From: Symbiodinium natans
Taxonomy: Eukaryota; Sar; Dinophyceae; Suessiales; Symbiodiniaceae
NCBI GenBank assembly: GCA_905221605.1
Contig: CAJNDS010002544.1
Coordinates: 64,001 to 116,457, forward strand
Direction: 5' to 3'
Length of the DNA stretch: 52,457 bases
The notes under the pieces are model-generated. The model saw only the letters and a program-made list of their open reading frames with translations. It did not search any database and was not told the DNA's origin. Shown here piece by piece: positions 19,042-29,640 of this stretch; position 1 is the stretch's first letter; each line of letters begins with the position of its first letter. Position numbers and translations under genes: made by a program.

Positions 19042-19736
19042 GAAGCCCACAAAAAACAAAACATGTTCTTCCTTATCAGGGCATTTTTTTATTTACTTGT
19101 TTTTGTTTTTGTTTGGGGGGGGGGGGTGTGTTCTTAAGAAAACAGTAGAAACCCCAATGCCTCATAAGTGCGCCCGGAATAATGAAGCATTCTTCCTTGT
19201 TATCCGGCCCCTATAATATTACCGAAGCTTCCTAATTTCTCAACTCGTTCCTAAGACCCCCAACCCCTGATCCCTGGAGAAGCCTGACCCAGCACCCATA
19301 TCCCTATTCCTCCTTTTGCTGCCTGAAGCCTTATCCCCTTAAACCCTAAACCATGCGTCAACTAGGCGGGTGGCACAAAAAGAGCCCTAAACCAAAAAAC
19401 CCTAGCTCCAAACCCTAGGCCTAGACCCCTAAACGCTAAGCCCCAAAACCCTAGACCCTACGATTATGTATGGTACCTTATTCCCCCATTCCCCTAGTAA
19501 CCAGCAGTACAATAAACTCCAGAAAGTTGGAACATGGTTTAGGGATGATACGAGGTGGGATTCCCTTTACTATGGCTTTTATGAGGATAGCTTTGTAGCC
19601 CAGTGGTACCACCCTCTACCCTTCTTTCGGTTCTGGGTCCCTATAAAGTAACCAGCCCAAATAGGGCGCCCATACTTTCATATGGTTCCTCCCCTTGGTT
19701 CTTCGTAAGGAATGAGGGAATGAGGTACCCTATATA
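19042..19736. mobile_element. Decayed family D element followed by a 258-bp family G element
   Basis: Family D remnant at about 19050-19150. Family G spans 19472-19729 with inverted ends GGTACCTTATTCCCCCATTC and GAATGAGGGAATGAGGTACC. Related sequence (CATTCCCCTCATTCCCTGCTAAGAACCAGCC) continues to about 19798, directly in front of the intronless cassette. Telomeric arrays stop here. Confidence 0.6.
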
Positions 19737-20948
19737 ATGCCCTTTAAGGGAGTATCTAGCATACATCATTCCCCTCATTCCCTGCTAAGAACCAGCCATC
19801 AGATGGGAGGACTTCCTATCAGAATGAGTCTTCTTCTTGATAGCCTGATTGGCTCACTGACTGCATGTAATGCGTCGGAGGACATCGCAATGTCATCATG
19901 GCACTCATTGTGCCGCGAATGCGTGGCGAAAGGCTATTGGAGTACTAAAGGCCATTTCCTCATCCCCTCTGGCCTGTTTGCAAAGGACCAGGAGATAGAT
20001 CAATCACTGGTGTGCAAGCCAGAGGACATCGATCTCTATGCCGTGAAGGACAAACTACGCGCCTTGTTGAATGTCGTTTTCCCAATGCTTCGGGACGATG
20101 CTCGCGATGTGCTCATTCAGGAAGCCTTCCGCCTGCCTCCATTTAGGTACCAGGCCTTGCTCCTTGAGATTGGTGCATTCAGACCTGATGTCCCGTCTGA
20201 GTCTGTTGGTGCCATTCTGACGACGAGGATGCCATTGCTTTCGGCGCACGCTATCGCAGCAAACTCAGCCACCGATGTCAGGTTCCTGCAGGACTCAACC
20301 ATTGGGCAAGCCTCGGTCAACCCGCAATCTTCAGTAGTCTTCAAGCTGGCCGAGAGGTTGTCAAGGGACGATAGGGACCAACTCCAGGTTCCTGCCACCG
20401 CCACGATCCCGAATTCTGTGACAGCATCCTCCTTCCTGTCTGACTTGGACAAGCTGAAACTTGAGGGCCAGATGTTCTTGTCCAAACAGTATGCACGCAG
20501 ATCCGAGCATGAGGAGGAGAGAGATGCTCCTCCACCTCCGCCCCCCCCATCTGCTGAGGATGGCCATGATGAGCCGAGTGGTAGGCGCCGCAAGCGAGAG
20601 CCTGGGAAGCCGAACACTTCTTCTGAGCGTCCAAAAGGTGTGGGACGCACCCCAGTGACCCCAGGCAAGGCTCCACCAACTCCCCCTGTTCCAAGATCAA
20701 AGACAGAGCACAAGCGCCAGCGCCGCAATGAGGATGATGTTGAGACGGACGCTAAGAAGGAGGAGGAGCGCTACTCACCAATAAGGACGCCGACGTATGA
20801 CACGGATTTTGACCTGGGGCAAGAGATGACACCCCTTCAGGCTGACCGCATCAGAGAGATGCGTAGGGCTGCCCACATGAGCCCAATTGATGACCTTTCG
20901 GATGAGGACCCTGGCGCTGCCCTGGATGATATGAACTCTGCCATCTGA
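19737..20948 (+). CDS. Intronless frame, up to 403 aa; Pro-rich charged C-terminal half
   Basis: The open frame has in-frame ATGs at 19737, 19803 and 19824. The first lies in element-derived sequence, so 19803 or 19824 (MSLLLDSLIGSL) is more likely the start. The N-terminal two thirds are helical (AVKDKLRALLNVVFPMLRDD; RLPPFRYQALLLEIGAFRPD). From about residue 260 the protein is disordered: a Pro run, a basic RRRKREPGK stretch, PVTPGKAPPTPPVP, then an acidic tail. No family recognised. It is the first frame of a telomere-free, intronless cassette. Gag-like or nucleic-acid-binding roles are possible from composition only. Confidence 0.6.
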   Translation: MPFKGVSSIHHSPHSLLRTSHQMGGLPIRMSLLLDSLIGSLTACNASEDIAMSSWHSLCRECVAKGYWSTKGHFLIPSGLFAKDQEIDQSLVCKPEDIDLYAVKDKLRALLNVVFPMLRDDARDVLIQEAFRLPPFRYQALLLEIGAFRPDVPSESVGAILTTRMPLLSAHAIAANSATDVRFLQDSTIGQASVNPQSSVVFKLAERLSRDDRDQLQVPATATIPNSVTASSFLSDLDKLKLEGQMFLSKQYARRSEHEEERDAPPPPPPPSAEDGHDEPSGRRRKREPGKPNTSSERPKGVGRTPVTPGKAPPTPPVPRSKTEHKRQRRNEDDVETDAKKEEERYSPIRTPTYDTDFDLGQEMTPLQADRIREMRRAAHMSPIDDLSDEDPGAALDDMNSAI

Positions 20949-21158
20949 GAGAGCTTAGGACTCACAGACCTTGCATCTTCCAAAACATTAAGATATCATA
21001 ACAACTTGCTCTATGAAACCCTTACTCCTTTGCTTCTAAGAAGAACTTTCACATATTCTAAGACATTAATACAGACTTAGATGGATCTGATCACGCTTGA
21101 GTGCCACTCGAGGAAAAGTTCGGGTTCTATTGTTTTCGTCATCTTGCATTAAAGCGTC

Positions 21159-22727
21159 ATGGCAGAGCATCGCGAAAATGTGTTGTGTGAATTAGCAATG
21201 TTGGGCTCAGCATTTGATCTTTTGTCAAGTATCTGCTGCTCTGACCATCCTGATCAGTGCTCCGGATCATCCAGATGGCGCATTCAGAGACTTTCTGCAC
21301 TAGATCAAGCTCTTGAAAGTGATGCCGATGTCCTGCGTGTATGGCCACAGATCAAAGATTTGCATTTCAAGCTCCCTGAGGGCTTCAGATTGATCCCCGA
21401 CTCCGTCGACAATCTGTTAGGGCCATTTGGTACGCAGATCAACCGCTCAGATGGTTGCGATATCGATGACTGGCTGTCAAACTATGAGTTTCGCACGACA
21501 ATTTCGCGCATTGGATTTTCACGCGACGATTGGAAGCTCCTGAAAATCGAACACGCGAAAGCACGGATGTGCCAGCTGCCTGAAGCGTTCCATCATAAGT
21601 TGCTGGCGGCTGAGAAACTGCATCAAGCGGATAGTTCCCCTGCACCATCTGGCTCAGTTTCAGCCCTTTCAGACGGTGACTTCAGGAGGGGCAGATACTT
21701 CGTAAATGACACGAGAGCATCGTTTTTGAGGGAGGCACGCCTCACTCCAACCGAGACCCTCAAGCATCCGCGCCTCATACCTCTGGGATATCACAACATT
21801 ACGGTTGGTTCGGTTAGCCGCGTACCTGAGCCGCACGTCCTGCCCGTCCGGTTTCTGAAGGAGAAGTTCCCAGTTATCTACAAAAAGGTGATTGGCGTTG
21901 AAGCGCACCCCTCCTCACACCGCGTGCAGATGAATCATCTCCTCAAATTCGGAAATCACCTGCCTTGGCGACCAGCAGGTGCACTCCTCCTCATCATGCT
22001 GCTCATTCTTTGCTCAGTATTTTCTGGGGTGACTGAGTATAATTGCTCCGTTGATGCCTTACGACCAATGAGGTCTCCGATGAGGAAGACGGACAAGTCT
22101 TCCGGCTTTGACGGGTCATATTTGGAGACAGTCGAGCAGATGTATCGTAACCCTGAGAGCGGCTTTGGAACCCTGCAGAGTGACAGAGCTGGACGTGGGA
22201 TAAAGCGGCGTCGGTTCAGCGATGTGTACGAATCTTTGCTTCAGCTAGCTGACCGCCTCTTCATATCTATGCTCCACACCCGCAACATTATCCCCTCTCC
22301 ACCAGCCTTATCTGCCGGCAGAGCCGCGGTGAGAGAGAGAGGTTTTGGAGAGACTGTGGGTGGAAGACTGGTATTCAACATGGCTAAAACGCCAGCCCTT
22401 ATCTGCAAGGGCGTTGCAGACCTCTTAAAGAAGGTTGCCACCCACGGACGGTCATCATTTGGGATGTTGGGCTACACGATACAACATGGAGGTCACGCTG
22501 CAACTGGCCGGAAACTGAACTCTGGAGAAGCGTGGATTGCGTTGGACCTTCCAAGGTGCGACGCTCAGTTCCCGTCATTCTTAACAATCCTCATCCTAAC
22601 AGCAGTTGGGATCTTCATGCTAGACGCCCCTTTCATTGAGTACAGCATGCTCCTCCGCTTTGCCTTTGAGTCATCAACTTTTACAACCATCATTATGTCC
22701 ACGGGGCAGGTCTCCGACCTTGGATGA
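21159..22727 (+). CDS. Intronless 522-aa protein with two membrane segments, unknown
   Basis: Starts with ATG at 21159, 210 bp after the preceding stop, and ends TGA at 22725-22727. Visible parts are a soluble N-terminal domain of about 265 residues, a strong hydrophobic segment ALLLIMLLILCSVFSGV (about residues 275-291), a Lys/Arg-rich region (GIKRRRFSDVYESLLQLADR) and a second hydrophobic stretch FLTILILTAVGIFMLDAPFI near the C-terminus. No conserved enzyme motif recognised. The neighbouring frame upstream and the overlapping frame downstream suggest a compact multi-frame element, but host origin cannot be excluded. Confidence 0.6.
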   Translation: MAEHRENVLCELAMLGSAFDLLSSICCSDHPDQCSGSSRWRIQRLSALDQALESDADVLRVWPQIKDLHFKLPEGFRLIPDSVDNLLGPFGTQINRSDGCDIDDWLSNYEFRTTISRIGFSRDDWKLLKIEHAKARMCQLPEAFHHKLLAAEKLHQADSSPAPSGSVSALSDGDFRRGRYFVNDTRASFLREARLTPTETLKHPRLIPLGYHNITVGSVSRVPEPHVLPVRFLKEKFPVIYKKVIGVEAHPSSHRVQMNHLLKFGNHLPWRPAGALLLIMLLILCSVFSGVTEYNCSVDALRPMRSPMRKTDKSSGFDGSYLETVEQMYRNPESGFGTLQSDRAGRGIKRRRFSDVYESLLQLADRLFISMLHTRNIIPSPPALSAGRAAVRERGFGETVGGRLVFNMAKTPALICKGVADLLKKVATHGRSSFGMLGYTIQHGGHAATGRKLNSGEAWIALDLPRCDAQFPSFLTILILTAVGIFMLDAPFIEYSMLLRFAFESSTFTTIIMSTGQVSDLG

Positions 22728-22887
22728 GGCTAACCTACATGCACCCCAGCACTTGAAGATTCAGCTTCTGTATGCTAACGACTTACGTGACGCTGTTGGG
22801 AGTGGAGGAGACGCTTCGGTTATATTGATTTCGAGACCACCAAGCCTCAAAGAGGCATTGTCCCTGCACAGCGCCAGGAGCCCATGA
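22636..22887 (+). CDS. Frame overlapping the 3' end of the 522-aa frame (+1), unknown
   Basis: This frame overlaps 21159-22727 by about 90 bp in the +1 frame and continues to TGA at 22885-22887. The part beyond the overlap looks coding (TLDEANLHAPQHLKIQLLYA; DASVILISRPPSLKEALSLH). It has no in-frame ATG, so it would need a frameshift, a spliced join or a non-ATG start, or else the upstream stop is a mutation. Confidence 0.35.
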   Translation: MSTACSSALPLSHQLLQPSLCPRGRSPTLDEANLHAPQHLKIQLLYANDLRDAVGSGGDASVILISRPPSLKEALSLHSARSP

Positions 22888-24090
22888 CTGTGCGCAGCTC
22901 TAAAAGCGCGGCACCGACTGGCGTCGGCCTCCCCGTGGCCGCCGCGCGGGCAACCATGCTGCTGCACTAGTTAGGGTTTGTGGCTGTGCGCGATGTGTGT
23001 GTGTGTGTGTGTGTCTGTGTGTGTGTGTGTGTGCTTTTGCTTGCGCTAGGTGCGGATGATGTGCCTCGGGACCAGTGGGTGTGACGGTGCTGGGGCCAGG
23101 GTGAGAGCGCGATATGAGAGATGCAGCATGGGCTAATCCACTTCCGACATGGTCGGACCCCCCTTCTGTACGGTGTTTGTCCTTGGGGTCATTTGTTTTG
23201 CTGGGTCAACAGGGGGCGGAATGCCAGTCATCCTCGGCCACTCTGGCTTAAAGCTGTCACGGGGGCCGTGGGGGGGGGGCTGCACATGGTGCGGTCTCCC
23301 TCTCCTCTGCTGGGTGTGGTTTTTCTGGTGGTGTGCCGGGTGTGCCAGTGAGGTTTGCCCACCCGTGTGGTCGGCGGTTGGGCTTATCACGTGGTTGTCT
23401 GCGGGGGCTTTGCGCACGGGGTCTCGACCCTAAGTTGCCTTCAGGCTGTGCACGAGGTGTGTGTGGACAGGGGGTCCCCTTTGGTGTTATCGCGTACGGT
23501 GCGAGGTCCAGGGAGGGGGCGCTTTGGTCGGACTTGTGACTCCTCTGTTTCTTTTTCTCGCTCTTTGGGGAAGGCCACGAGCCGACCCTGCAGTGGGGCA
23601 TTCCTATCGGGAATCCCCGGATGTTCGGGCGTCACCTACGTGGGGGCGCCCTTAGGTGGGTTCCAATATGGAGGGCTCTTCAATTTTGTAGCACCTGGAG
23701 GCCGCCGCGCCCAACGCGGAGTCGGTGCAAATTGGTTGGTTCTGGGGAGTAGGGGCTACATTCGGCGCACTCTTCTTCTTCTTCTAAGAACCAGCCAGTT
23801 CTGGGCTACTAAGATAAGGATGTTCCAACTTTTTGCAGGTTACTGCAATCATGGGTTCCCCTACAGCCCCCCTCAAAGCTACCCCTCCCGAGGTTCTCCC
23901 CCTTGAATGACCTTAGTTAGGCCTAATCAGGCCCTAAATAGCCTTAACTACGGGGGCAAGTTCGGGGGGGGTAGAAAAGAGGGGGGTAGCCCGAACCCTA
24001 AACCATAAGCCCTAAGCCCTAAACCCTAAACCCTAGCCCTAAACCCTAAACCCTTAGAGGGGGGGTGTAGAGGAACCCATGATGTAAGAG
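22888..24090. other. Spacer with TG microsatellite and G-rich sequence
   Basis: A (TG)n run at about 22994-23032, then GC-rich sequence with several overlapping frames in 23120-23900 that look non-coding (Gly/Trp/Cys-biased in every frame). Telomeric units resume near 23995. Confidence 0.4.
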
Positions 24091-24454
24091 GCAGCCGGCA
24101 TCGGCACCCCGAACTCGCTTTTCGACCATGGCTTCATGGCGCAGGAGGCCTCTGTGTGAGGGTTTAGGGTTTAGGGTTTAGGGCATAGGGCATAGGGTTT
24201 AGGGTTTAGGGTTTAGGGTTTAGGGTTTAGGGCTTGGAGGATTCTCACCTTCAGGCGTTGCAGGGCCACGCAGCATGGCCGGCTTCCGTCGCCCTCTTGC
24301 TTTGCGGGACATTGCGCTGCTTTTGGGGATCTCAATCATTCTCAATCCTGAACCCTAAAACCGCCCTTGCGCTAGCGTCGTAGTCGTAGTATCCGAAGCT
24401 ATGAGTGTGAGTGTCACTACAATCAAAAAGCCTGGCGTGGCTCCCGTTGACTGA
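24091..24454 (+). CDS. Three-exon 3' gene end across a telomeric intron, unknown
   Basis: Exons 24091-24153 (AAGIGTPNSLFDHGFMAQEA), 24255-24327 (ALQGHAAWPASVALLLCGTL) and about 24390-24454 (SEAMSVSVTTIKKPGVAPVD, TGA at 24452-24454). The first join is phase 0 with a GT donor, across a 101-nt intron that is mainly TTTAGGG units. The second join is phase 1 with a GA donor. The second exon is hydrophobic. No family recognised. Confidence 0.5.
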
Positions 24455-24825
24455 CTGGCGGTATTCCTCGCCTGGTCTGTCCGAGTGTAAGCGATTAAAG
24501 CACCCTTAGTCTCCAGGAAGCTGTGCCCTCAGCCCCAAACCCCAACCAAAGGAATCCAAATGCCCCGAACTTCCGCGCATACCCCTGAGCCTTGTACCAC
24601 ACTTGTGAACCCTACCTTGGGGAAACCCTACACCCGAAAACCCTAACCCTAAACCCTAAACTCTAAACCGTCTAAACCCCAAACCCCAAGTTCGACTCCC
24701 TAGTTTACGGGCTTAGGACTTAGGGTCTAGGTCCCAGGGTTCCATACGAGTTTTCGAGAATCCCCAAAGAACAGGAGGTCGAAACTGCAGCATCATCGCT
24801 CGAACCCAACCAACCCCTAAACCCT

Positions 24826-24905
24826 ACTGGAGAGGAGAGCTCCTGGCTTCTGAAGATCCTCCACACCTGTGGTGGTGGGCCGAGAAGGCGGCGAGTCTAC
24901 AGCTG
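24826..24905 (+). CDS. Exon-like island, unknown
   Basis: Follows GAGAG acceptors. The preferred frame reads ELLASEDPPHLWWWAEKAAS then LQLLKR; a second frame (SSWLLKILHTCGGG) is also open. A TTTAGGG array starts at about 24943. May belong with the exons at 25411. Confidence 0.3.
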
Positions 24906-25410
24906 CTAAAACGGGGGCGGGGGGGGGGGCTCTACCTGTGGGTTAGGGTTTAGGGTTTAGGGTTTAGGGTTTAGGGTTTAGGGTTTAGGGTCTAGGGTTT
25001 TGGATGTAGGGGGGTTTTGGGTCCTAGGTAGGGTTGAGGGTTGGAGGTCGGTATCTCGTCCCCACGTCCTGGGACGTCGGGCGCTGGGCTGAAAGTCCAG
25101 CAGGGGAGACAATGAGCTCCTTGTACCATAGGGAGGAGGATGGCTTAGGCTAAGGGATCTGAGGAGGGACCCCTGGAAGGGACCCTTCTTCCCCTACATA
25201 ACCCCTACATACCACCTTTTCCAGAGTGCTTAGATACCTAAGTAGACCCGATGTAGCGCCCCCAAGGTCCCTTACAAGGGTCCCTCCTTTGGTCCCTTGA
25301 TTATCGGCACCGCAAAGATTTTGCCCTTGCTGTTTGGGGTTTGGGGTTTAGGGTTTAGGGTTTAGGGCTTAGGGTTTAGGGTTTAGGGTTTTTGCATTTG
25401 CCCTCCGAAG

Positions 25411-25650
25411 CTTCCGTGTCCATGCTCCTGAGCACGGGGAGTCGAGGATCCTCAGGTTGGTACCAGATGAGGGTTTAGGGTTTAGGGTTTAGGGTTTCGG
25501 GTTTAGGGTTTAGGGTTTCGGGTTTAAGGTTTAGGGTTTAGGGTTTAGGGTTTACAGAGAGAGAGAGAGAGGGCCTACGAACCCGAAGGAGAGGAGGAAG
25601 AAGAAGAAGAAGAAGTAGAAGAAGAAGAAGCAGAAGAAAAGAGCGAGTGA
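25411..25650 (+). CDS. Two-exon 3' gene end with poly-Glu tail
   Basis: Exon 25411-25472 (SVSMLLSTGSRGSSGWYQMR) is followed by GTTTAGGG. The next exon, 25570-25650, reads AYEPEG, then Glu-rich to AEEKSE and TGA at 25648-25650. The join is phase 0. The 97-nt intron (25473-25569) is TTTAGGG units plus a terminal (GA)n run giving the AG. The acidic C-terminal tail is typical of nuclear or chaperone-type proteins, but nothing more specific can be said. Confidence 0.5.
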
Positions 25651-25841
25651 GAGGCGTATTGCTGTGGCGTGGAGCAGGTTCACGGTTGTGGTGCGTGCGT
25701 GAGGGGGAGTGGGGGCCGAGGAAGTTGCACTCATTTTCCACTCAAAATGTGCTTATTTTGGGGCATGAGGGTCCGAGACAGCCTATGGTATTTTAGGGTT
25801 TAGGGTTTAGGGTTGAGGGTGAGTAGGCCCGCACGTCAGAT

Positions 25842-26340
25842 TGCATTCCTTTGTGCCAGGACCTAGGACCCAGAAGCTCTGCAGCAGACAAGAAACGACA
25901 AACCATCAGACGCCGCGCACGCGGACCCTTAGTGCAAGCAAGCCCCCTGACAGCTCGCCGGTTTCAATACACCTTGCCGCCCTCTCGGTGCATTCTGGTG
26001 CAATGACGGCAGCAGCCGCGACCAACCCGATCTTGTTGAATGGCCTCGCAGGCGCAAGTGAAGCCCAAAGAGTCCAAAACCCCTGAATTGAGGAATACAC
26101 CTTAAAATAAAACAAGGATCCCTGCGTAATTTAAGGTCCTTAATTGAGGCTTTGGGTGGTTGCGAAGGGTTGCGACGTAAGGAGGACAGAAGGATGAAAG
26201 CTGAGTCGGGGAGTCTGCTGGGGCAACGATGGGACCTTCGTTGCCGTAGATGCCGAATGCGAAGAAGAGTCGTGGGACGAGGTCCGCGATCGAGGCGAGT
26301 TTTGAGAAATCCGGGCTGTACATCGCCCCAAAAGCTCCCC
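25842..26340 (+). CDS. Two coding-like islands around a family A/C remnant
   Basis: 25900-26070 has an open frame reading SIHLAALSVHSGAMTAAAAT then NPILLNGLAGASEAQ. About 26197-26307 has a plus frame (GVCWGNDGTFVAVDAECEEE...) ending TGA, but the minus strand is equally open there (SPDFSKLASIADLVPRLFFA...), so strand is unresolved. A decayed palindrome (AGTCCAAAACCCCTGAATTG ... TTAATTGAGG) lies between. Confidence 0.3.
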
Positions 26341-26447
26341 TAGACCCGAAGCCCTAAACCCTAAACCCTAAACCCTAAACCCTAAACCCCAAACGCCAAA
26401 CCCCAAACCCCAAACCCTAAACCCCAAAGTCTCAGCGAAGTAATCAG

Positions 26448-26805
26448 AAGCACCCGGGCCTCGCAAAGTGCAGCGCAGGCCTGCTGGCCTCGATCGCCTC
26501 CACCGCATTGCTGTTCACCGGCCATGGTTTGGAAGTGTTTGGGTCTAGGGTTTAGGGTTTGGGGTTTAGGGTTAAGGGTTTAGGGTTTAGGGCATGTGTT
26601 TGTTTGCCTGGAAACTTTTGTTTGCATCATTTTGTGACGTGTAAACTTTTGTTTTTTGGGTCCTGGATTTTGGGATTTGGGTTCGGCTGGGATGCTTTGG
26701 CTTGCAGCTCGGTGCGGCAGCGTTTTTCATGGATCCGCCAATCGTGAAACCCTAAACCCTAAACCCTAAACAGCACGAAGTTCTGAATGCTAAGCTGCTG
26801 CACCC
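26448..26805 (+). CDS. Exon-like islands with a membrane segment and a very short telomeric gap
   Basis: 26448-26526 reads KHPGLAKCSAGLLASIASTA then LLFTGHG. 26708-26744 reads LGAAAFFMDPPI. 26774-26805 reads HEVLNAKLLHP with a GTAAAC donor. Between the last two lie only 28-30 nt of CCCTAAA repeat plus CAG; both flanks are phase 0, but such an intron would be unusually short. Confidence 0.35.
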
Positions 26806-26819
26806 GTAAACCCTACTCC

Positions 26820-26929
26820 TCGGGAGGTTCCCCCCTTTATACGAAGAGTCCTTAAAGGGGATAGGGTTTAGGGTTTAGGGTTTAGGGTTTAGGGTTTAAG
26901 GACTGTCAGCATAGGGGGGAACATCCCAA
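26820..26929. mobile_element. Family B palindrome with telomeric array as its loop
   Basis: Left arm TCGGGAGGTTCCCCCCTTTATACGAAGAGTCCTTAA, right arm TTAAGGACTGTCAGCATAGGGGGGAACATCCCAA. The loop is five G-strand telomeric units (about 26863-26899). Compare 39040-39142, which has the same arms and a non-telomeric loop. Confidence 0.8.
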
Positions 26930-27183
26930 CCCTTATCTCTCCTGAGCCCGCGCCAGCTGAGTTGCGGCGCCCTGAAACTCTAGACCCTCAGACGATGATG
27001 TGGGGTTTTACGATACTAAGGGACCCCTAATATAGACCCCCAAACAGTAGGACCCCCGTATAATGAGGACCCGAAACCCGAAACCCTCAACCCTAAACCC
27101 TAAACCCTAAACCCTAAACCCTAAACCCTAAACCCTAAACCCTAACCCCAACAAGGTGCCCCGAATCTCGTAAACTCCTCCAG

Positions 27184-27972
27184 GTACCCCCTGGACCAGA
27201 TTGGAGTCATCTCCCAGGCCGCAGGTGTGCATGGAGGCAGGATTTCAGGGGTTTGGGGTTTAGGGTTTTTGGGTTTAGGGTTTAGGGTTTAGGGTTTAGG
27301 GTTGAGGGGAGGGGTTTTGCCCTGGTTTTGCAGATGTAGGTCTCGGCGCTTTTTCTCAGAGTGCTGTTTCTGCACAGCGCAACAAGGCTTGGAGAGAGGA
27401 CAGTAGTGTTCCGACTTCCTTGAACGTACAAATCCTAAATCCTAATGTGAACCCTAAACCCTAAACCCGAGACCCTAGACCCTAGACCCTAGACCCTAAA
27501 CCCTAAACCCTAAACCGATACGAGGTTTGCTAATGCTGAGCCGAGTCTACCGACTCCTTGGGCTGGGGGCCGCAACTTGTGTCACGAAGAGGAAGGAGGG
27601 TTTAGGGTTTAGGGTTTAGGGTTTAGGGTTTAGGGTTTAGGGTTTAGGGTTTAGGGTTTAGGGTTTAGGGTTTAGGGTTTAGGGTGCGGCTACAAGATCT
27701 TGTGGTGTCTTGTTGCGGAAAATGCCCAGTTTATAGCCGAGGCCAAGTTTAGGGGACTCTTTCAGCTCTTCGCTTTCGCAAGGCACCGTATGCTGACGGA
27801 GCTCAACCCCTAAACCCTAAACCCTAAACCCTAAACCCTAAACCCTAAACCCTAAACCCTAAACCCTAACTCTAAACCGCTCTTATCCTAAGCCCGGCAG
27901 AGCCCTGAATGAGAAGGCCTGCTCAACATGCTGCTCTCCGAGGATGACTGCTTCAGACACCTGGTCCAACTT
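27184..27972 (+). CDS. Cluster of exon-like islands, unknown gene(s)
   Basis: Islands with AG acceptors: 27184-27240 (YPLDQIGVISQAAGVHGGR), 27334-27424 (VGLGAFSQSAVSAQRNKAWR...), 27525-27590 (FANAEPSLPTPWAGGRNLCH), 27730-27800 (FIAEAKFRGLFQLFAFARHR) and 27917-27972 (LLNMLLSEDDCFRHLVQLG). Long TTTAGGG (27599-27684) and CCCTAAA (27806-27868) arrays abut the exons. Joins between the second, third and fourth islands work with GA donors; the others are unresolved. Confidence 0.4.
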
Positions 27973-28240
27973 GGACCTTTTTGTTGTTTTTTAGTTTTTT
28001 TTTTTTTTTTTCATGGGTTTAGGGTTCAGGGTATACACATACATATCTATATATATATATATATATATTCCTTTAAATAGGAAATGCCATCATGTGTCCA
28101 TGTGCAGCCTCACTGAATTCCTGGAACCTGAATACTGAACCCGTGCTCTGTAGTATGACCATAAGCCCCTCCCTAAACCCTCAACCCTCAACCCTAAACC
28201 CTAAACCCTAAACCCTAAACCCCTCAACCCAAAGCTCCAG

Positions 28241-29370
28241 AAACTACAACGGCGACACGGCCAGTGCGGCAGCGCAGGGTTACAGAGGGCCCCTTATACT
28301 TCTGATGCACCCTAAACCCTAAACCCTAAACCCTAAAACCCTAAAACCCCAAAACCCTGAACTCAGTCGAGTGGGCCCTTATTCCCTGTTTTTTGGGTTT
28401 TGGCTCCCTGATAGCCCTTGTTGAACCAAAAAGGGCACCCTTCTTCTTCCTAGGCGACTCCTGGGTCTAGACTGCACCCCCCGAAGTCCTAAACCCTAAG
28501 CCCTAAACCCTAAACCCTAAGCCCTAAGCCCCAAACCCTAAACCCTAAACCCCAAACCCTAAACCCCGGACCGAGCTAGACCTTCACTGAGGGGGCTTGG
28601 GAAGCCAGCTTCAAGCCACTGGCTTGCCACTTGGCAGGTTGTCAGGTCTACTCTTTTTGTTAGTTAGATTTGCTGTTTTGGGATTCAGCTGGCAAGATAC
28701 CGGGGGGGCCGTACGCCTTCTATGTTTGCGAGGGTTGTAAGACGAGTGCTCGTAGCCGGGCTCGGGGCTCAGGACAAGGAGGTTTCCTGGAGTTTAAAAG
28801 CCGTGAACCCTGCACCCTATAAACCCTGAACCCTTATGAAACCCTATAAGCCCTAATGAAGCGGTATGAACCCTAAACCCTATAAAGCCTAAACCGTAAA
28901 TATCAGCCCTAGCACAGCCAAGGTCCTACTTCGTGTACTTCAGCTGCTGAACGGCACTTCATTTGAGGGTTCAGGGTCTGGGGTTCTTTGTTCGGACTAA
29001 ACCCCAATGCTGTGTTTTTTTGAGTGTCGAACCCGCCCAACCGAAGAACAGATGCAGCTTGGGTCCTTGGGTTTAGGGTTTCGGGTTTAGGGTTTAGGGT
29101 TAAGGGTTTAGGGTTTAGGGTTTAGGGTTTAGGGTTCAGGGTTTGGTGTTTCCAGAACTTGAGACCACTTGCTGTTGTTAGTTTTTATACACCTGCCCAA
29201 TGTCCGAACTTGAAGCTTCTGGGGCTTTCTTACCCTAAACCCTAAACCCTAAACCCTAAACCCTAAACCCTAAACCCTAAACCCTAAACCCTAAACCCTC
29301 GGAAGTTCAGAAGGAAAAGGTTCCGATCAAGTTGCGAAGCCAGGTTGCCGCCAAACCTGCCTCAAGCCCC
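28241..29370 (+). CDS. Cluster of exon-like islands, unknown gene(s)
   Basis: Islands: 28241-28309 (NYNGDTASAAAQGYRGPLIL), 28581-28651 (SLRGLGKPASSHWLATWQVV), 28727-28795 (CKTSARSRARGSGQGGFLEF), 28918-28968 (AKVLLRVLQLLNGTSFE), about 29013-29069 (CRTRPTEEQMQLGSL), about 29157-29212 (NLRPLAVVSFYTPAQCPNLK) and about 29310-29370 (KEKVPIKLRSQVAAKPASS). All read on the plus strand and all are bordered by telomeric units. Not phase-checked as a chain. Confidence 0.35.
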
Positions 29371-29374
29371 TTAC

Positions 29375-29640
29375 TTGTAGAGCAGGTCACCTTTAACTTT
29401 TTTGGGGGTACATCATCCCCTTATAATGCAGAGCCGGTAACCTTCAACTTTTTTGGGGCTATGTCATCCCCTTATACTCCCAAAGCCCTACTGAGTTGTA
29501 GAACAGGTAACCTTTAGCTTTTTTTTGGGACCCCCTTAGAATCCCAAAGCCCTACTGAGTTGTAGAGCAGGTAGCCTTTAACTTTTTTCTGGGGTCGTAC
29601 AAACCCCTTATCATCCCAAAGTCTAATTTGTAGTTCCCCC
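29375..29640. repeat. Diverged tandem repeat, about four units of 60-80 bp
   Basis: Each unit contains GAGCAGGTAACCTTTAACTT, then T6-T8, GGGG, and CCCCTTATAATCCCAAAG CCCTACTGAGTTGTA variants. Units diverge by point changes and small indels. No open frame is conserved between units. Confidence 0.7.
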
